Assembly (NCBI GenBank): GCA_030743915.1 | Contig: JASLRP010000444.1 | Span: 1-16,547, forward strand | Reading direction: 5' to 3' | Length of the DNA stretch: 16,547 nucleotides | Source of the DNA: SAR202 cluster bacterium | GTDB taxonomy: Bacteria; Chloroflexota; Dehalococcoidia; Lucifugimonadales; UBA1123 | Shown here: positions 1-7,208 of the stretch, piece after piece | Layout: the number at the start of each line of letters is the position of its first letter | How positions within the stretch are numbered: the first letter of the stretch is position 1 | Program-made: the position numbers and the translations under genes | The notes under the pieces: model-generated | Told to the model about the DNA's origin: nothing | Database searches by the model: none | What the model saw: the letters and a program-made list of their open reading frames with translations, nothing else

Positions 1-2
1 CG

Positions 3-449
3 GTTAACTCGGTGGAGGCATACGTGCTGGGCGGTCACGGTGACACAATGGTCCCAGTGACTGGAAGCACGACAGTGGGCGGCACTCCCATCGGAAAGCT
101 GCTGTCTCAGGATCGGGTCGATGCAATCGTGAAGCGCACACAGGACGGTGGAGCGGAGATCGTTAATCTGCTCAAGACTGGAAGCGCATACTACGCTCCA
201 TCCGCAGCCATCGCTCAGATGGTTGAAGCGATAATCTTCGACAAGAAGGAAATTCTGCCCTGCACAGCCTATCTCGAAGGCGAGTATGGTCTGAACGAAC
301 TCTACGTCGGCGTGCCGGTAAAACTCGGGGCCAACGGAGTCGAGGAAGTCATCGAAGTCGGTCTCACCGACGACGAAACTGCGGCGCTCAACAACTCGGC
401 TGCATCAGTCCAGGAACTGCTCGACGTAATGGCCAACGCCGGCAACTAG
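3..449 (+). CDS. mdh: Malate dehydrogenase, C-terminal part (5' end outside window)
   Basis: This is the C-terminal 148 residues of an NAD-dependent malate dehydrogenase of the lactate-dehydrogenase-like type, which interconverts malate and oxaloacetate in the cytoplasm. The frame is already open at the window edge, so the N-terminal Rossmann half is missing. The visible part opens just before the catalytic motif VLGGHGDTMVP, whose His (codon at 36-38) is the proton acceptor of the family. The family-typical STVGG-like stretch follows, and later the helix around SAYYAPSAAIAQMVEAI. The end is clean (TAG) and is followed 22 nt later by a terminator hairpin, so mdh is last in its transcript. The family is also close to lactate dehydrogenase. 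I prefer malate dehydrogenase from the VPVTGSTTVGGTPI context, but the substrate-deciding loop lies outside the window. Confidence 0.92.
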   Translation, partial: VNSVEAYVLGGHGDTMVPVTGSTTVGGTPIGKLLSQDRVDAIVKRTQDGGAEIVNLLKTGSAYYAPSAAIAQMVEAIIFDKKEILPCTAYLEGEYGLNELYVGVPVKLGANGVEEVIEVGLTDDETAALNNSAASVQELLDVMANAGN

Positions 450-471
450 ACGTCACTGCAAAATCATCCCT

Positions 472-497
472 ACGGCCCCTTGTTTGGGGCCGTTTTA
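472..497 (+). terminator. Rho-independent terminator after mdh
   Basis: A perfect 8-bp stem, ACGGCCCC (472-479) with GGGGCCGT (486-493), closes a 6-nt loop and runs into TTTT. It lies 22 nt after the mdh stop codon and separates mdh from the next plus-strand gene. Confidence is high because stem, spacing and T run all fit. Confidence 0.9.
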
Positions 498-499
498 GT

Positions 500-529
500 A
501 TGACACGCCAACTCGACTAGCCCTATTAT
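500..529 (+). promoter_or_regulatory. Candidate sigma-70 type promoter for the PEP-utilizer gene
   Basis: ATGACA (500-505) and TATTAT (524-529) each match their consensus hexamer at five of six positions and are 18 nt apart. They sit just after the mdh terminator. Transcription would start near 536, giving a leader of about 20 nt before the TTG start at 556. This is pattern-based only. Confidence 0.45.
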
Positions 530-555
530 CCCACTATCTTGCGAGGCTCCCAACA

Positions 556-2223
556 TTGACGAACCAAGAACAGAATCAAGGCGTCATCTTGCCCATTCCA
601 GCCGACTTTCCCGTCGAATGGGAGAATGAAGAAGAGGCAACGTATCTCTGGCGCTGGGACAGCATTCACAGCCCTCTGCCGTCGTCTCCAATGTCTGTAT
701 CGTTGGGAGACGATCGGGCCGCGCGTCAAGCCAACCTGAACCCGTCGTCGAACTCGCCCAAATCCTCGTTCCGAAGGCAGATCAACGGATACACATACTC
801 GGCCAATCTGCCTTCAGAAACGACGTATGAGGACCGGCAGAGGAAACAAGATGAAGTGAACGAGTCCATCGCGACGCTTCGGCATCGCTGGGACACTGAA
901 ATTCAGCCTACAATCGTCACCGAACTTGGCAATCTCAAGAGCATTGATCTAGGCTCGTTGTCCGACGCTGAATTACTGGATCAACTGGACGAGTTCCTGG
1001 ACCTGACAGTAAAGCACTGGAAGTTCCACAACCAGGTGGTTGGGCCAACCCATACCGCTGTTCATCAACTCGCGACACTGTACCGGGAGATCATGGGAGA
1101 CGTTCCAGAAGATGAACCTTACAAACTGATTCGCGGCCTGGACAATAAAAGCCTTGAGACCGACCAGGCGATACAGGCATTGGCGGCGCTGGCGCGAGAG
1201 TCGGATGAATTATCCAAATCGTTCGCTGACAACGACGACCCCAACCAGATTCTGTCCGTATTGGGCTCGACAGAGGAAGGTCGCGGATTCTCGGAGAAGC
1301 TGAACGAGTTTCTGGAGGTGTACGGCCTGCGTCCCACAGGATTTGACGCTCTGTTTCCATCGTGGCTGGAAGACCCGTCGTTCGTGATTTTGAACATCAA
1401 GAGCTACATTCAGTTCAGCCCGACAGATTTTTCAGCAAAACAGACGGCGTTGTCCGCAGAAGCAGAATCCTGCCGCCAGTTGGTCCTCCGGAAGATCGGC
1501 GATAATGCTGATCTAATCGACAATTTCCTGCTGCGACTGAAACATGCCCGAGAGCTTTGGCCGCTCAAAGAAGACCACGCCTTTTACATCGATCAGGGAA
1601 GCTCCGCATGTGTCCGCATCTTGCTCGCGGAGGTGGGCCGCCGCATATCCGGTCAAGGTATCATCCACAGCGCCGAGGACGTATATTACCTGACCCTGGA
1701 CGAGGCCCTGACGGCCCTGACAAACCCGATACCTGACAACCACAGCGAATTGGTGACAGAGCGTAGGAATCTCAGAGACGCCCAGATCAAGGTCGTCCCA
1801 CCTGCATTTCTTGGGACGCTGCCCGCTGACGGTTCGTCGGGGATGGCGCCTGAGTTTCAGACCATGATGAGTCCAGTTCCGGATGCCAACGCCGAGGCGG
1901 ATGAGTCGGCGCTGAGAGGGATTGGCGGGTCCGCTGGTTCGGCCACAGGGCCAGCGAAGGTCGTGCGATCACCGGAGGAGTTCGGGAAAATTCAACCTGG
2001 CGACATTCTGGTATGCACCTCCACCAGCCCAACATGGACGCCGTTATTTGGCACGATCCGCGCGCTGGTATCAGATTCGGGAGGCGTCCTATCCCATACT
2101 GCGATTGTGGCCCGTGAATACGGCCTGCCGGCCGTGGTGGGTGTCAACATCGGGACCAGCCGGATCAGCGACGGTCAAATTATCACAGTGGACGGCGACA
2201 GTGGTGTGGCGTTCTTGAGGTAG
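556..2223 (+). CDS. PEP-utilizing enzyme mobile (phosphohistidine) domain protein without an ATP-grasp domain
   Basis: This 555-residue protein resembles the central and C-terminal parts of PEP synthase and rifampin phosphotransferase. The N-terminal region (about residues 17-50, FPVEWENEEEATYLWRWD) and a long helical middle with DVYYLTLDEA (near 376-385) match the central domain of those enzymes. The last ~85 residues form the swivelling domain, with SGGVLSHTAIVAREYG carrying the phosphoryl-accepting His514. The N-terminal ATP-grasp domain that would phosphorylate this His is missing and no such gene lies next to it. It may act with a subunit encoded elsewhere, as in phenylphosphate synthase-type systems, or have another role. 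The substrate cannot be read from the sequence. The start is TTG with GAGG 9 nt upstream (543-546). No in-frame ATG lies nearby to replace it. It appears to be a single-gene transcript. Confidence 0.85.
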   Translation: MTNQEQNQGVILPIPADFPVEWENEEEATYLWRWDSIHSPLPSSPMSVSLGDDRAARQANLNPSSNSPKSSFRRQINGYTYSANLPSETTYEDRQRKQDEVNESIATLRHRWDTEIQPTIVTELGNLKSIDLGSLSDAELLDQLDEFLDLTVKHWKFHNQVVGPTHTAVHQLATLYREIMGDVPEDEPYKLIRGLDNKSLETDQAIQALAALARESDELSKSFADNDDPNQILSVLGSTEEGRGFSEKLNEFLEVYGLRPTGFDALFPSWLEDPSFVILNIKSYIQFSPTDFSAKQTALSAEAESCRQLVLRKIGDNADLIDNFLLRLKHARELWPLKEDHAFYIDQGSSACVRILLAEVGRRISGQGIIHSAEDVYYLTLDEALTALTNPIPDNHSELVTERRNLRDAQIKVVPPAFLGTLPADGSSGMAPEFQTMMSPVPDANAEADESALRGIGGSAGSATGPAKVVRSPEEFGKIQPGDILVCTSTSPTWTPLFGTIRALVSDSGGVLSHTAIVAREYGLPAVVGVNIGTSRISDGQIITVDGDSGVAFLR

Positions 2224-2440
2224 TCTTCCGCAGTTACGATAGCCGGCGCTTCACGTTGTCAATCGGGCTAGTCTAGGCAGGTATCGGAATTTTATTTCCT
2301 AAACCTGATCGAGGGCCATCATCGGCTCTTTGGAAACTTCGAGAGATGCCAACACCTGCCCGATGTCGCTCTGGTTGTGCGGCCAGTATTGATTGATCAA
2401 TTCCCTTTGTTCCAACAAACTGCTCAGGCAAAATGAAAAC

Positions 2441-2470
2441 TGGCCGCCAGTCGTATCGACTGTGCGGCCA
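2441..2470 (-). terminator. Terminator of the complex II operon
   Basis: On the minus strand a 13-bp stem with a single bulged base (arms 2470-2464 plus 2462-2457, and 2453-2441) closes a 3-nt loop. It is followed by GTTTTCATTTT at 2440-2430. It begins 30 nt after the stop of the HdrB-like gene. The plus-strand side lacks a T run, so it should work for the minus-strand operon. Confidence 0.8.
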
Positions 2471-2499
2471 GCATCGTCCAAGAGAATGTAACCGTTGCT

Positions 2500-3393
2500 T
2501 TACGGCGCGAGCGCGAGTTCCGTCAGGAAGTTCTTCGTGGACATTATGTGTCGATTCAGGCGCATCGCTTTGGGGTCGATGCCCATCGCAAGTCCGATCA
2601 GTTGAGGCAGATGCAGAATGGGCATGTCGATGGAGCCCATAGTGCTGTTGGCAGCAGCGGCCTGAGGCTGGAAGCCATCCAGGTTGAGGTGGCAAAGTGG
2701 GCAAGGTGTGACCATTGCGTCCGCGCCGCGCCCTTTTGCATCCAACGTGTGAGTTGCAACCATCTTCAGAGAGTTAGTCTCATTGATGGTCAGGATTGGG
2801 AAGCCACAGCAGGCTGTCGTTCCGCCATACTCCACGACTTCTGCGCCCACAGCTTCAATGACCTGCTCCAGTGATGTGTCTCGCTCTGGATGCTCTTCGA
2901 TGCCCAGAGCCGACGACGGCCTGATGAGATAGCACCCGTAGAAAGGCGCAAACTTCATGTTGGGCAAAGGCTGTGTGACCTGAGATTTGAGGTTGTCGAT
3001 TCCAATCTCTTCGACGATGATCCACAGCATGTGCTTGGGATCCGACGTGCCGTTGTACGACAACCCTTCCTCAGCAAGTTCACGATTGATGGATGCTCGA
3101 TATTCGTCATCCTGCAATCGAACGTTGGCCTGGGACATGACTCCCTGGCAGGTGCTGCAAATGGTCATAATCGGCATGCCAGCACGCTCCGCCAGGGCAA
3201 AGTTGCGGGCGTTGAGCGTGTCGCCCAACCGCTGGTTCCGTTCTTGGAGGACGCCGGAGCCAGTGCAGGATGCAGACTGCATCGCCATGAGGTCAAGTTC
3301 TATTCCAAGTCTGCGGCAAACCTCCAGAGTTGACTGGTATAGTTCCGGGGTCGCGCCACGGGCTACACATCCTGGGAAAAGGGCATATCTCAT
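2500..3393 (-). CDS. HdrB/SdhE-like cysteine-rich (CCG domain) subunit of complex II
   Basis: This 297-residue protein has the two-repeat cysteine-rich fold of heterodisulfide reductase subunit B and of the SdhE subunit of type E succinate dehydrogenases. The second repeat is complete: C154, C195-C196-G and C231-x2-C234. The first repeat has C9, C43 and C79-x2-C82, but reads SCTG where a CCG pair is usual, so its cluster site lacks one expected cysteine. In such complexes this subunit is thought to carry an unusual iron-sulfur cluster, replace the haem-binding membrane anchors and pass electrons to or from quinone or another carrier at the membrane. I see no membrane-spanning helix. Its ATG overlaps the sdhB stop by 4 nt (ATGA), which implies translational coupling. 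A stand-alone Hdr function is possible, but the position after sdhAB argues for complex II. Confidence 0.88.
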   Translation of the reverse strand: MRYALFPGCVARGATPELYQSTLEVCRRLGIELDLMAMQSASCTGSGVLQERNQRLGDTLNARNFALAERAGMPIMTICSTCQGVMSQANVRLQDDEYRASINRELAEEGLSYNGTSDPKHMLWIIVEEIGIDNLKSQVTQPLPNMKFAPFYGCYLIRPSSALGIEEHPERDTSLEQVIEAVGAEVVEYGGTTACCGFPILTINETNSLKMVATHTLDAKGRGADAMVTPCPLCHLNLDGFQPQAAAANSTMGSIDMPILHLPQLIGLAMGIDPKAMRLNRHIMSTKNFLTELALAP

Positions 3394-4346
3394 CGGTTCT
3401 TCTCTACCTTGTCATGAATTCGGCGCACGTTGTCCACGCCTGGGATGGCCTTGTGTATTGGATTAGGGACCTTCCCTGCCTTCACGGCCCGGAGTCCCAC
3501 GGGGATCAGTTTCACCATCTCTTTGATGTTGGTCATGCCCTTGCTGCGCATGGGCAGTTGGAACTCATCAATCCAGCCCTTGTGACCTACGGAGTTGGTG
3601 AAGAAAGTGGCATGTCGAGCGCCGTTGGTATTGGTGAATCCGGCCTGCATTGCCTTGTCTCTCAGAGACATGATCCTGCCCATTGGGTCAACGCCCTTGG
3701 GGCATGCCTCGACGCACATCATGCAGCGCGTGCAGTCCCACATACCGGACGCTTCATTCAACGCGCCCAGTCGTTCGTTGTCGGCGTCGTCTCTGGGGTC
3801 TCCAACAAAGCGATAGGCTTTCGCCAGCGCTGCCGGGCCGAGGAAACTGGAGTCCACTTCCAGCACCGTGCAGTCTGAAACACACGCGCCGCACATAATA
3901 CAGGCCATGACGCCCGCCAGGTGCAACATATCCTCGTCAGGGGCGAGATACTCGGCCTCTGGCTCGGGTCCGCTATTTCGGAGCCACGGTTGGACTGTCC
4001 GAACCTTGTTCCAGAACGGAGCGAAGTCGGTCACGAGGTCTTTGATAACCCGCATGTTTCCAGCAGGTTCTACCACGATGGGACCGCCATCCTGGGGCAT
4101 GGCATCAATCACTTTCGTGTTGCAAGCCAGCCTGCCTTTGCCGTTTATGCGCATGGCGCAGGAACCGCATATCGCGCTGCGACAGGAACATCTCACGGCG
4201 AGCGTCCCATCGTTCTCTTCGCGAATCTGGATGAGACCATCCAACACAGTGTTCGCCTCGGTCATCTCAAGTTCATAGTCTTCGAAATGAGATGCAGGCC
4301 TGTCCGAGTCGGGGTCAAATCGCCTGATTTTGAATTTTACTTGCAT
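3390..4346 (-). CDS. sdhB: Succinate dehydrogenase/fumarate reductase iron-sulfur subunit
   Basis: This is the electron-transfer subunit of complex II (318 residues, longer than the usual ~240). The N-terminal [2Fe-2S] domain has C55-x4-C60-x2-C63 and C75. The C-terminal domain has C149-x2-C152-x2-C155-x3-C159 and C205-x2-C208-x2-C211-x3-C215-P. In classical SdhB the third motif is CxxIxxC and binds a [3Fe-4S] cluster. Here the middle position is Cys208, the change known to accompany a second [4Fe-4S] cluster in type E complexes. The extra ~100 C-terminal residues probably contact the HdrB-like partner. ATG at 4346 is preceded by AGGA with 8 nt spacing. The gene lies between sdhA (58 nt upstream, with a small hairpin between) and the HdrB-like gene (4-nt overlap). 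Confidence 0.95.
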   Translation of the reverse strand: MQVKFKIRRFDPDSDRPASHFEDYELEMTEANTVLDGLIQIREENDGTLAVRCSCRSAICGSCAMRINGKGRLACNTKVIDAMPQDGGPIVVEPAGNMRVIKDLVTDFAPFWNKVRTVQPWLRNSGPEPEAEYLAPDEDMLHLAGVMACIMCGACVSDCTVLEVDSSFLGPAALAKAYRFVGDPRDDADNERLGALNEASGMWDCTRCMMCVEACPKGVDPMGRIMSLRDKAMQAGFTNTNGARHATFFTNSVGHKGWIDEFQLPMRSKGMTNIKEMVKLIPVGLRAVKAGKVPNPIHKAIPGVDNVRRIHDKVEKNR

Positions 4347-4361
4347 TAAAACCGTCCTGTT

Positions 4362-4380
4362 CCCGTGGAATGGTCACGGG
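4362..4380 (-). other. Intercistronic hairpin between sdhA and sdhB
   Basis: CCCGTG (4362-4367) and CACGGG (4375-4380) form a perfect 6-bp inverted repeat with a 7-nt loop in the 58-nt gap between sdhA and sdhB. No T run follows on the minus strand. The sdhB ribosome binding site comes next instead. It is more likely an mRNA-stability or processing element than a terminator, or it may be chance. Confidence 0.4.
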
Positions 4381-4404
4381 TAGAGCGCCACGTATTTGGA
4401 TAAT

Positions 4405-6081
4405 TTAGTAGCTGCGAACCTCAGGTTCCCAGTCAGTGATGACGACCGGGAGATGCTCAAGCTGAGGGCCGTCGTCCGAGTTCTTGACCAGAATGTGCTT
4501 CAGCCAGTTCTCGTCATCGCGGTCCGGCATGTCGGTCCTGGTGTGGGCGCCTCGACTCTCTTTGCGTTCCAACGCGGTGAGCGCGACAGTCTCTGCGCAG
4601 TCAAACATGAAACCCAACTCAATTGTGAACAACAGGTTGGTGTTGAAGGTTTTGCCCTTGTCAGGCACGTACACAGAACGATACTTCTCACGAACGTCTC
4701 TTATGTCGGAGAGAGCAGATTCCATGCCGTCCTGATCGCGATATACGGCCAGATTATCATTCATGGTCTTGCCCATCTCATGCCTCAACTGGCCGAACAT
4801 GGGGCCATCATCGGCATTGGACAGCAGACCCTGGATGTTCTCACGGTCTGCGTCCGCGGCGCTTTCGGTGATACTGGCGTGAGACAGAGCTTTCACTGCA
4901 TCGGAGGCATGCTGGCCAGACCGTCTGCCAAACACCAGGGTGTCCAGCAGCGAGTTGGCGCCCAAACGGTTGCCACCATGAACGCTGACACAGGCCACTT
5001 CACCGGCGGCGTAGAGTCCTGGAAGCGCGGTCAGGCCGTCAATATCGGTCTTGATGCCGCCCATTTGATAGTGCATGCCGGGTTGAATCGGAATCGGTTC
5101 TTTGGTTATGTCAACGTTGGCGAAATCTTTGGCGATTTCTTGAATCTGAGATAACCTCTCTCGAATCACCTGATCTCCCAGATGGCGACAGTCGAGGAGA
5201 ACACAACCGTTGATCCCCCGTCCCTCGTTGATCTCAGTCTGCTCCGAGCGTGAGACGACATCGCGGGACGCAAGTTCCATCATGTTCGGAGCGTAACGCT
5301 CCATGAACCGATCGCCCTCGGAGTTCAGGAGATAGGCGCCCTCGCCTCGGGCGCCCTCGGTAATCAGGACTCCACTGCCCTGGAGGGTCGTGGGATGGTA
5401 CTGCACCATCTCCATGTCCATGAGTTCGGCTCCGGCCTGATAAGCCAACGACATACCATCGCCCGTGCAGATCAGGGCGTTGGTGCTTGGCTCAAAAACC
5501 CGACCGAGACCGCCGGCGGCCATGATGACCGCTTTGGCGCGGACAACGTGAATCTCGCCCGAGCGAATCTCCATCAGCACCGCTCCGGCACACCTTCCGT
5601 CCTCGACTATGAGGTTGAGTATGAACCATTCCTCATACACGCGGACGCCGGCGCGCATAATCTGCTCGTACAGAACGTGGAGCAGGGCCTGACCGGTGAA
5701 GTCCGCAACGAAGAAGGTCCGGGCCTGCCTCTGCCCGCCGAAGGCTCGCGTTCCGAGCCTGCCTTCCTCATCGCGATTGAAGATCACCCCGTAGTTTTCC
5801 ATGGAGATGACTTCTTCGCCTGCCTCGCGACACATGACTTCAATTGCGTCCTGGTCGCCCAGAAAGTCGCTGCCTTTGATGGTGTCGTAGGCGTGGTCAC
5901 GCCAGTCGTCTCCACGATCCGACAGAGCGGCGTTGATGCCACCCTGGGCTGCATTGGAGTGACTGCGGACAGGATGGACTTTACTGACAACGGCCACGTC
6001 AACGCCATTTTGCCGAGCCGTCAGAGCGGCTCGCATCCCGGCCAGACCAGCGCCAATTATCAGTACGTCGTGATCAAACAT
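4405..6081 (-). CDS. sdhA: Succinate dehydrogenase/fumarate reductase flavoprotein subunit
   Basis: This is the catalytic subunit of complex II, interconverting succinate and fumarate on FAD (558 residues, normal length). The Rossmann motif GAGLAGMRA is at residues 10-18. RSHSNAAQGG at 39-48 contains His41 at the position of the covalent FAD link in SdhA/FrdA. The substrate-site region with TEGARGEGAYLLNSEGDRF and the HYQMGGI motif are present, as is the C-terminal FAD-contact motif HGGNRLGANSLLD. ATG at 6081 has AGAGG 9 nt upstream. It is the first gene of the sdhA-sdhB-HdrB-like operon. Sequence alone does not decide whether the complex runs as succinate dehydrogenase or fumarate reductase. 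Confidence 0.97.
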   Translation of the reverse strand: MFDHDVLIIGAGLAGMRAALTARQNGVDVAVVSKVHPVRSHSNAAQGGINAALSDRGDDWRDHAYDTIKGSDFLGDQDAIEVMCREAGEEVISMENYGVIFNRDEEGRLGTRAFGGQRQARTFFVADFTGQALLHVLYEQIMRAGVRVYEEWFILNLIVEDGRCAGAVLMEIRSGEIHVVRAKAVIMAAGGLGRVFEPSTNALICTGDGMSLAYQAGAELMDMEMVQYHPTTLQGSGVLITEGARGEGAYLLNSEGDRFMERYAPNMMELASRDVVSRSEQTEINEGRGINGCVLLDCRHLGDQVIRERLSQIQEIAKDFANVDITKEPIPIQPGMHYQMGGIKTDIDGLTALPGLYAAGEVACVSVHGGNRLGANSLLDTLVFGRRSGQHASDAVKALSHASITESAADADRENIQGLLSNADDGPMFGQLRHEMGKTMNDNLAVYRDQDGMESALSDIRDVREKYRSVYVPDKGKTFNTNLLFTIELGFMFDCAETVALTALERKESRGAHTRTDMPDRDDENWLKHILVKNSDDGPQLEHLPVVITDWEPEVRSY

Positions 6082-6129
6082 TCGACGTTACCTCTTCGTA
6101 AATCGTTTCCGATTCTGAAGATAACATAA

Positions 6130-6145
6130 GGCGCAAAAGTGCGTC
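6130..6145 (-). terminator. Weak terminator-like hairpin between the Nudix gene and sdhA
   Basis: On the minus strand GACGCA, CTTT loop and TGCGCC form a 6-bp stem with one G-T pair, followed by TTATGTTATCTT. It lies 30 nt after the Nudix gene and 49 nt before sdhA. The stem is short, so it may end the upstream operon only partly. I found no convincing promoter for sdhA in the remaining gap. Confidence 0.35.
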
Positions 6146-6174
6146 CAGTGTATAGGCATGATGATGGCGTGATA

Positions 6175-6609
6175 TCAGGCGCTCAAGATATTTAATTCAG
6201 ACACCGCCCAGGCGTCACAGGGCCGGTGAAGGAGTCGAACCGCCTGGTTAAGGGGCCGCCAGGACGGCGAATGTTCCGGCGTGATGTTGAATCTGCCAAT
6301 GCGAGTCCCGAGAAGGTAAGTCGGTCGGAGTTCATATTGAATTCCGCCATCAGCCACGAGATATTGGATCGCGGCGCCAAGCCGGGAGTCCACCGAAACC
6401 TCCCAAGCAAGCTCTTCGCGAACCTCTCGGGCCAGCGTCTCTTCAAGCGACTCCCCAGACCAGGAACCGCCGCCCGGCAAGAAGAAAATGCCGCGATTTT
6501 CAACAAGCGCCAACTCGGCATCGGGATTAGTGATCAACGCGTAAACTCCGGCCCGCCGAACATGATGAACGTTCGGCAGTCGGTTTCCGAAGATCGGCGC
6601 GTCCGACAT
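6175..6609 (-). CDS. Nudix hydrolase
   Basis: This small (144-residue) Nudix protein should hydrolyse a nucleoside-diphosphate-linked substrate with a divalent metal. The Nudix box spans the GGGSWSGES to REVREELAWEV region and fits G-x5-E-x7-REUxEExGU, except that the G near the end is Ala. The metal-binding REVREE core is intact. Upstream is a typical first strand (RRAGVYALI). I chose ATG 6609, which lies 13 nt after the preceding stop. The longer frame from 6711 would add 34 residues of low-complexity sequence overlapping the SRPBCC gene. The ribosome binding site is weak. It follows the SRPBCC gene on the same strand and is probably co-transcribed. The substrate is unknown. Confidence 0.87.
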   Translation of the reverse strand: MSDAPIFGNRLPNVHHVRRAGVYALITNPDAELALVENRGIFFLPGGGSWSGESLEETLAREVREELAWEVSVDSRLGAAIQYLVADGGIQYELRPTYLLGTRIGRFNITPEHSPSWRPLNQAVRLLHRPCDAWAVSELNILSA

Positions 6610-6622
6610 TACGACAGTTGGC

Positions 6623-7132
6623 TCACGACTGGGACTCTGAAGGTTGTCTCTTGCGCCGCTTGAACACGTGACTTCGAGCGGCTCTCGCTTCGCAGGATAC
6701 TTTGACCTCAACCAGGTGCTGGTCGATCACCCTGTGAAACATCGGGCGTGTGTAGATCAGCGTGCCCAGCCAGCCGAAGAACGGGAACCTCTTCCACAAA
6801 ATCTCTCCGGTGTGAGTGAGTTTGGTCTGCCCATCCACATCCTCAAAAACGAACTCCTCGTAAGAGTAATCCAGCGGGCCCGAAACGCCATCAAATGTGA
6901 TGCGCTCAGGCGCGTAGAGTGTGATGTTCTCAACTGTTTTGTAAGTGAATATGCCCGCTTTGATCTTGAACTCGACGACCAGAGAATCGCCGTCCCTGGA
7001 CGTAATTTTCGAGTATTCGGCGCTATCGTCAGAATAGCGTCCCTGATTGAAGGCCGCCATTTTCTGATAGATCATCTCGCGCGGGGCGTCAATCAAAATC
7101 GATTGATCTTTGAGTCGGACAGGTTTGGCCAT
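6623..7132 (-). CDS. SRPBCC (START-like) family protein
   Basis: This 169-residue protein has the pattern of the SRPBCC/polyketide cyclase-like fold. An opening strand is followed by a helix (SILIDAPREMIYQKMAAF), then alternating strands (SLVVEFKIKAG, KTVENITLYAPERITFDGV, YEEFVFEDVDGQTKLTHTGEI), then a long C-terminal helix (FHRVIDQHLVEVKVSCEARAA). These proteins bind hydrophobic ligands in a deep pocket and some are enzymes. No catalytic signature is visible. The basic tail (KRRKRQ) is unusual but short. ATG at 7132 is preferred because GGGA lies 10 nt upstream. A GTG at 7141 would be too close to that site. It is 76 nt after trpF with no clear terminator between, so it may be the tail of the trp transcript. 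The function is unknown. Confidence 0.82.
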   Translation of the reverse strand: MAKPVRLKDQSILIDAPREMIYQKMAAFNQGRYSDDSAEYSKITSRDGDSLVVEFKIKAGIFTYKTVENITLYAPERITFDGVSGPLDYSYEEFVFEDVDGQTKLTHTGEILWKRFPFFGWLGTLIYTRPMFHRVIDQHLVEVKVSCEARAARSHVFKRRKRQPSESQS

Positions 7133-7208
7133 CACATTCACTTCCCATCAATTCCGTTTGGGTTCGATACATTGGATGATGGGGACCAGCGCAAGATTCA
7201 GAATGCCG

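Noticed and set aside
2299..2496. An open frame of about 65 codons directly in frame after the HdrB-like gene's stop, which could be read as a C-terminal extension or small gene
   Set aside because: It runs straight through the operon's terminator hairpin and T-rich tail, has no ribosome binding site and only a TTG start, and the preceding gene already has normal family length.
6082..6174. A promoter for the sdhA operon
   Set aside because: Several weak hexamer pairs can be drawn but none reaches a convincing match and spacing, so none is reported.
7142..7208. A terminator between trpF and the SRPBCC gene
   Set aside because: Only a 4-bp stem (AATG/CATT) overlapping the trpF stop is present and no T run follows.
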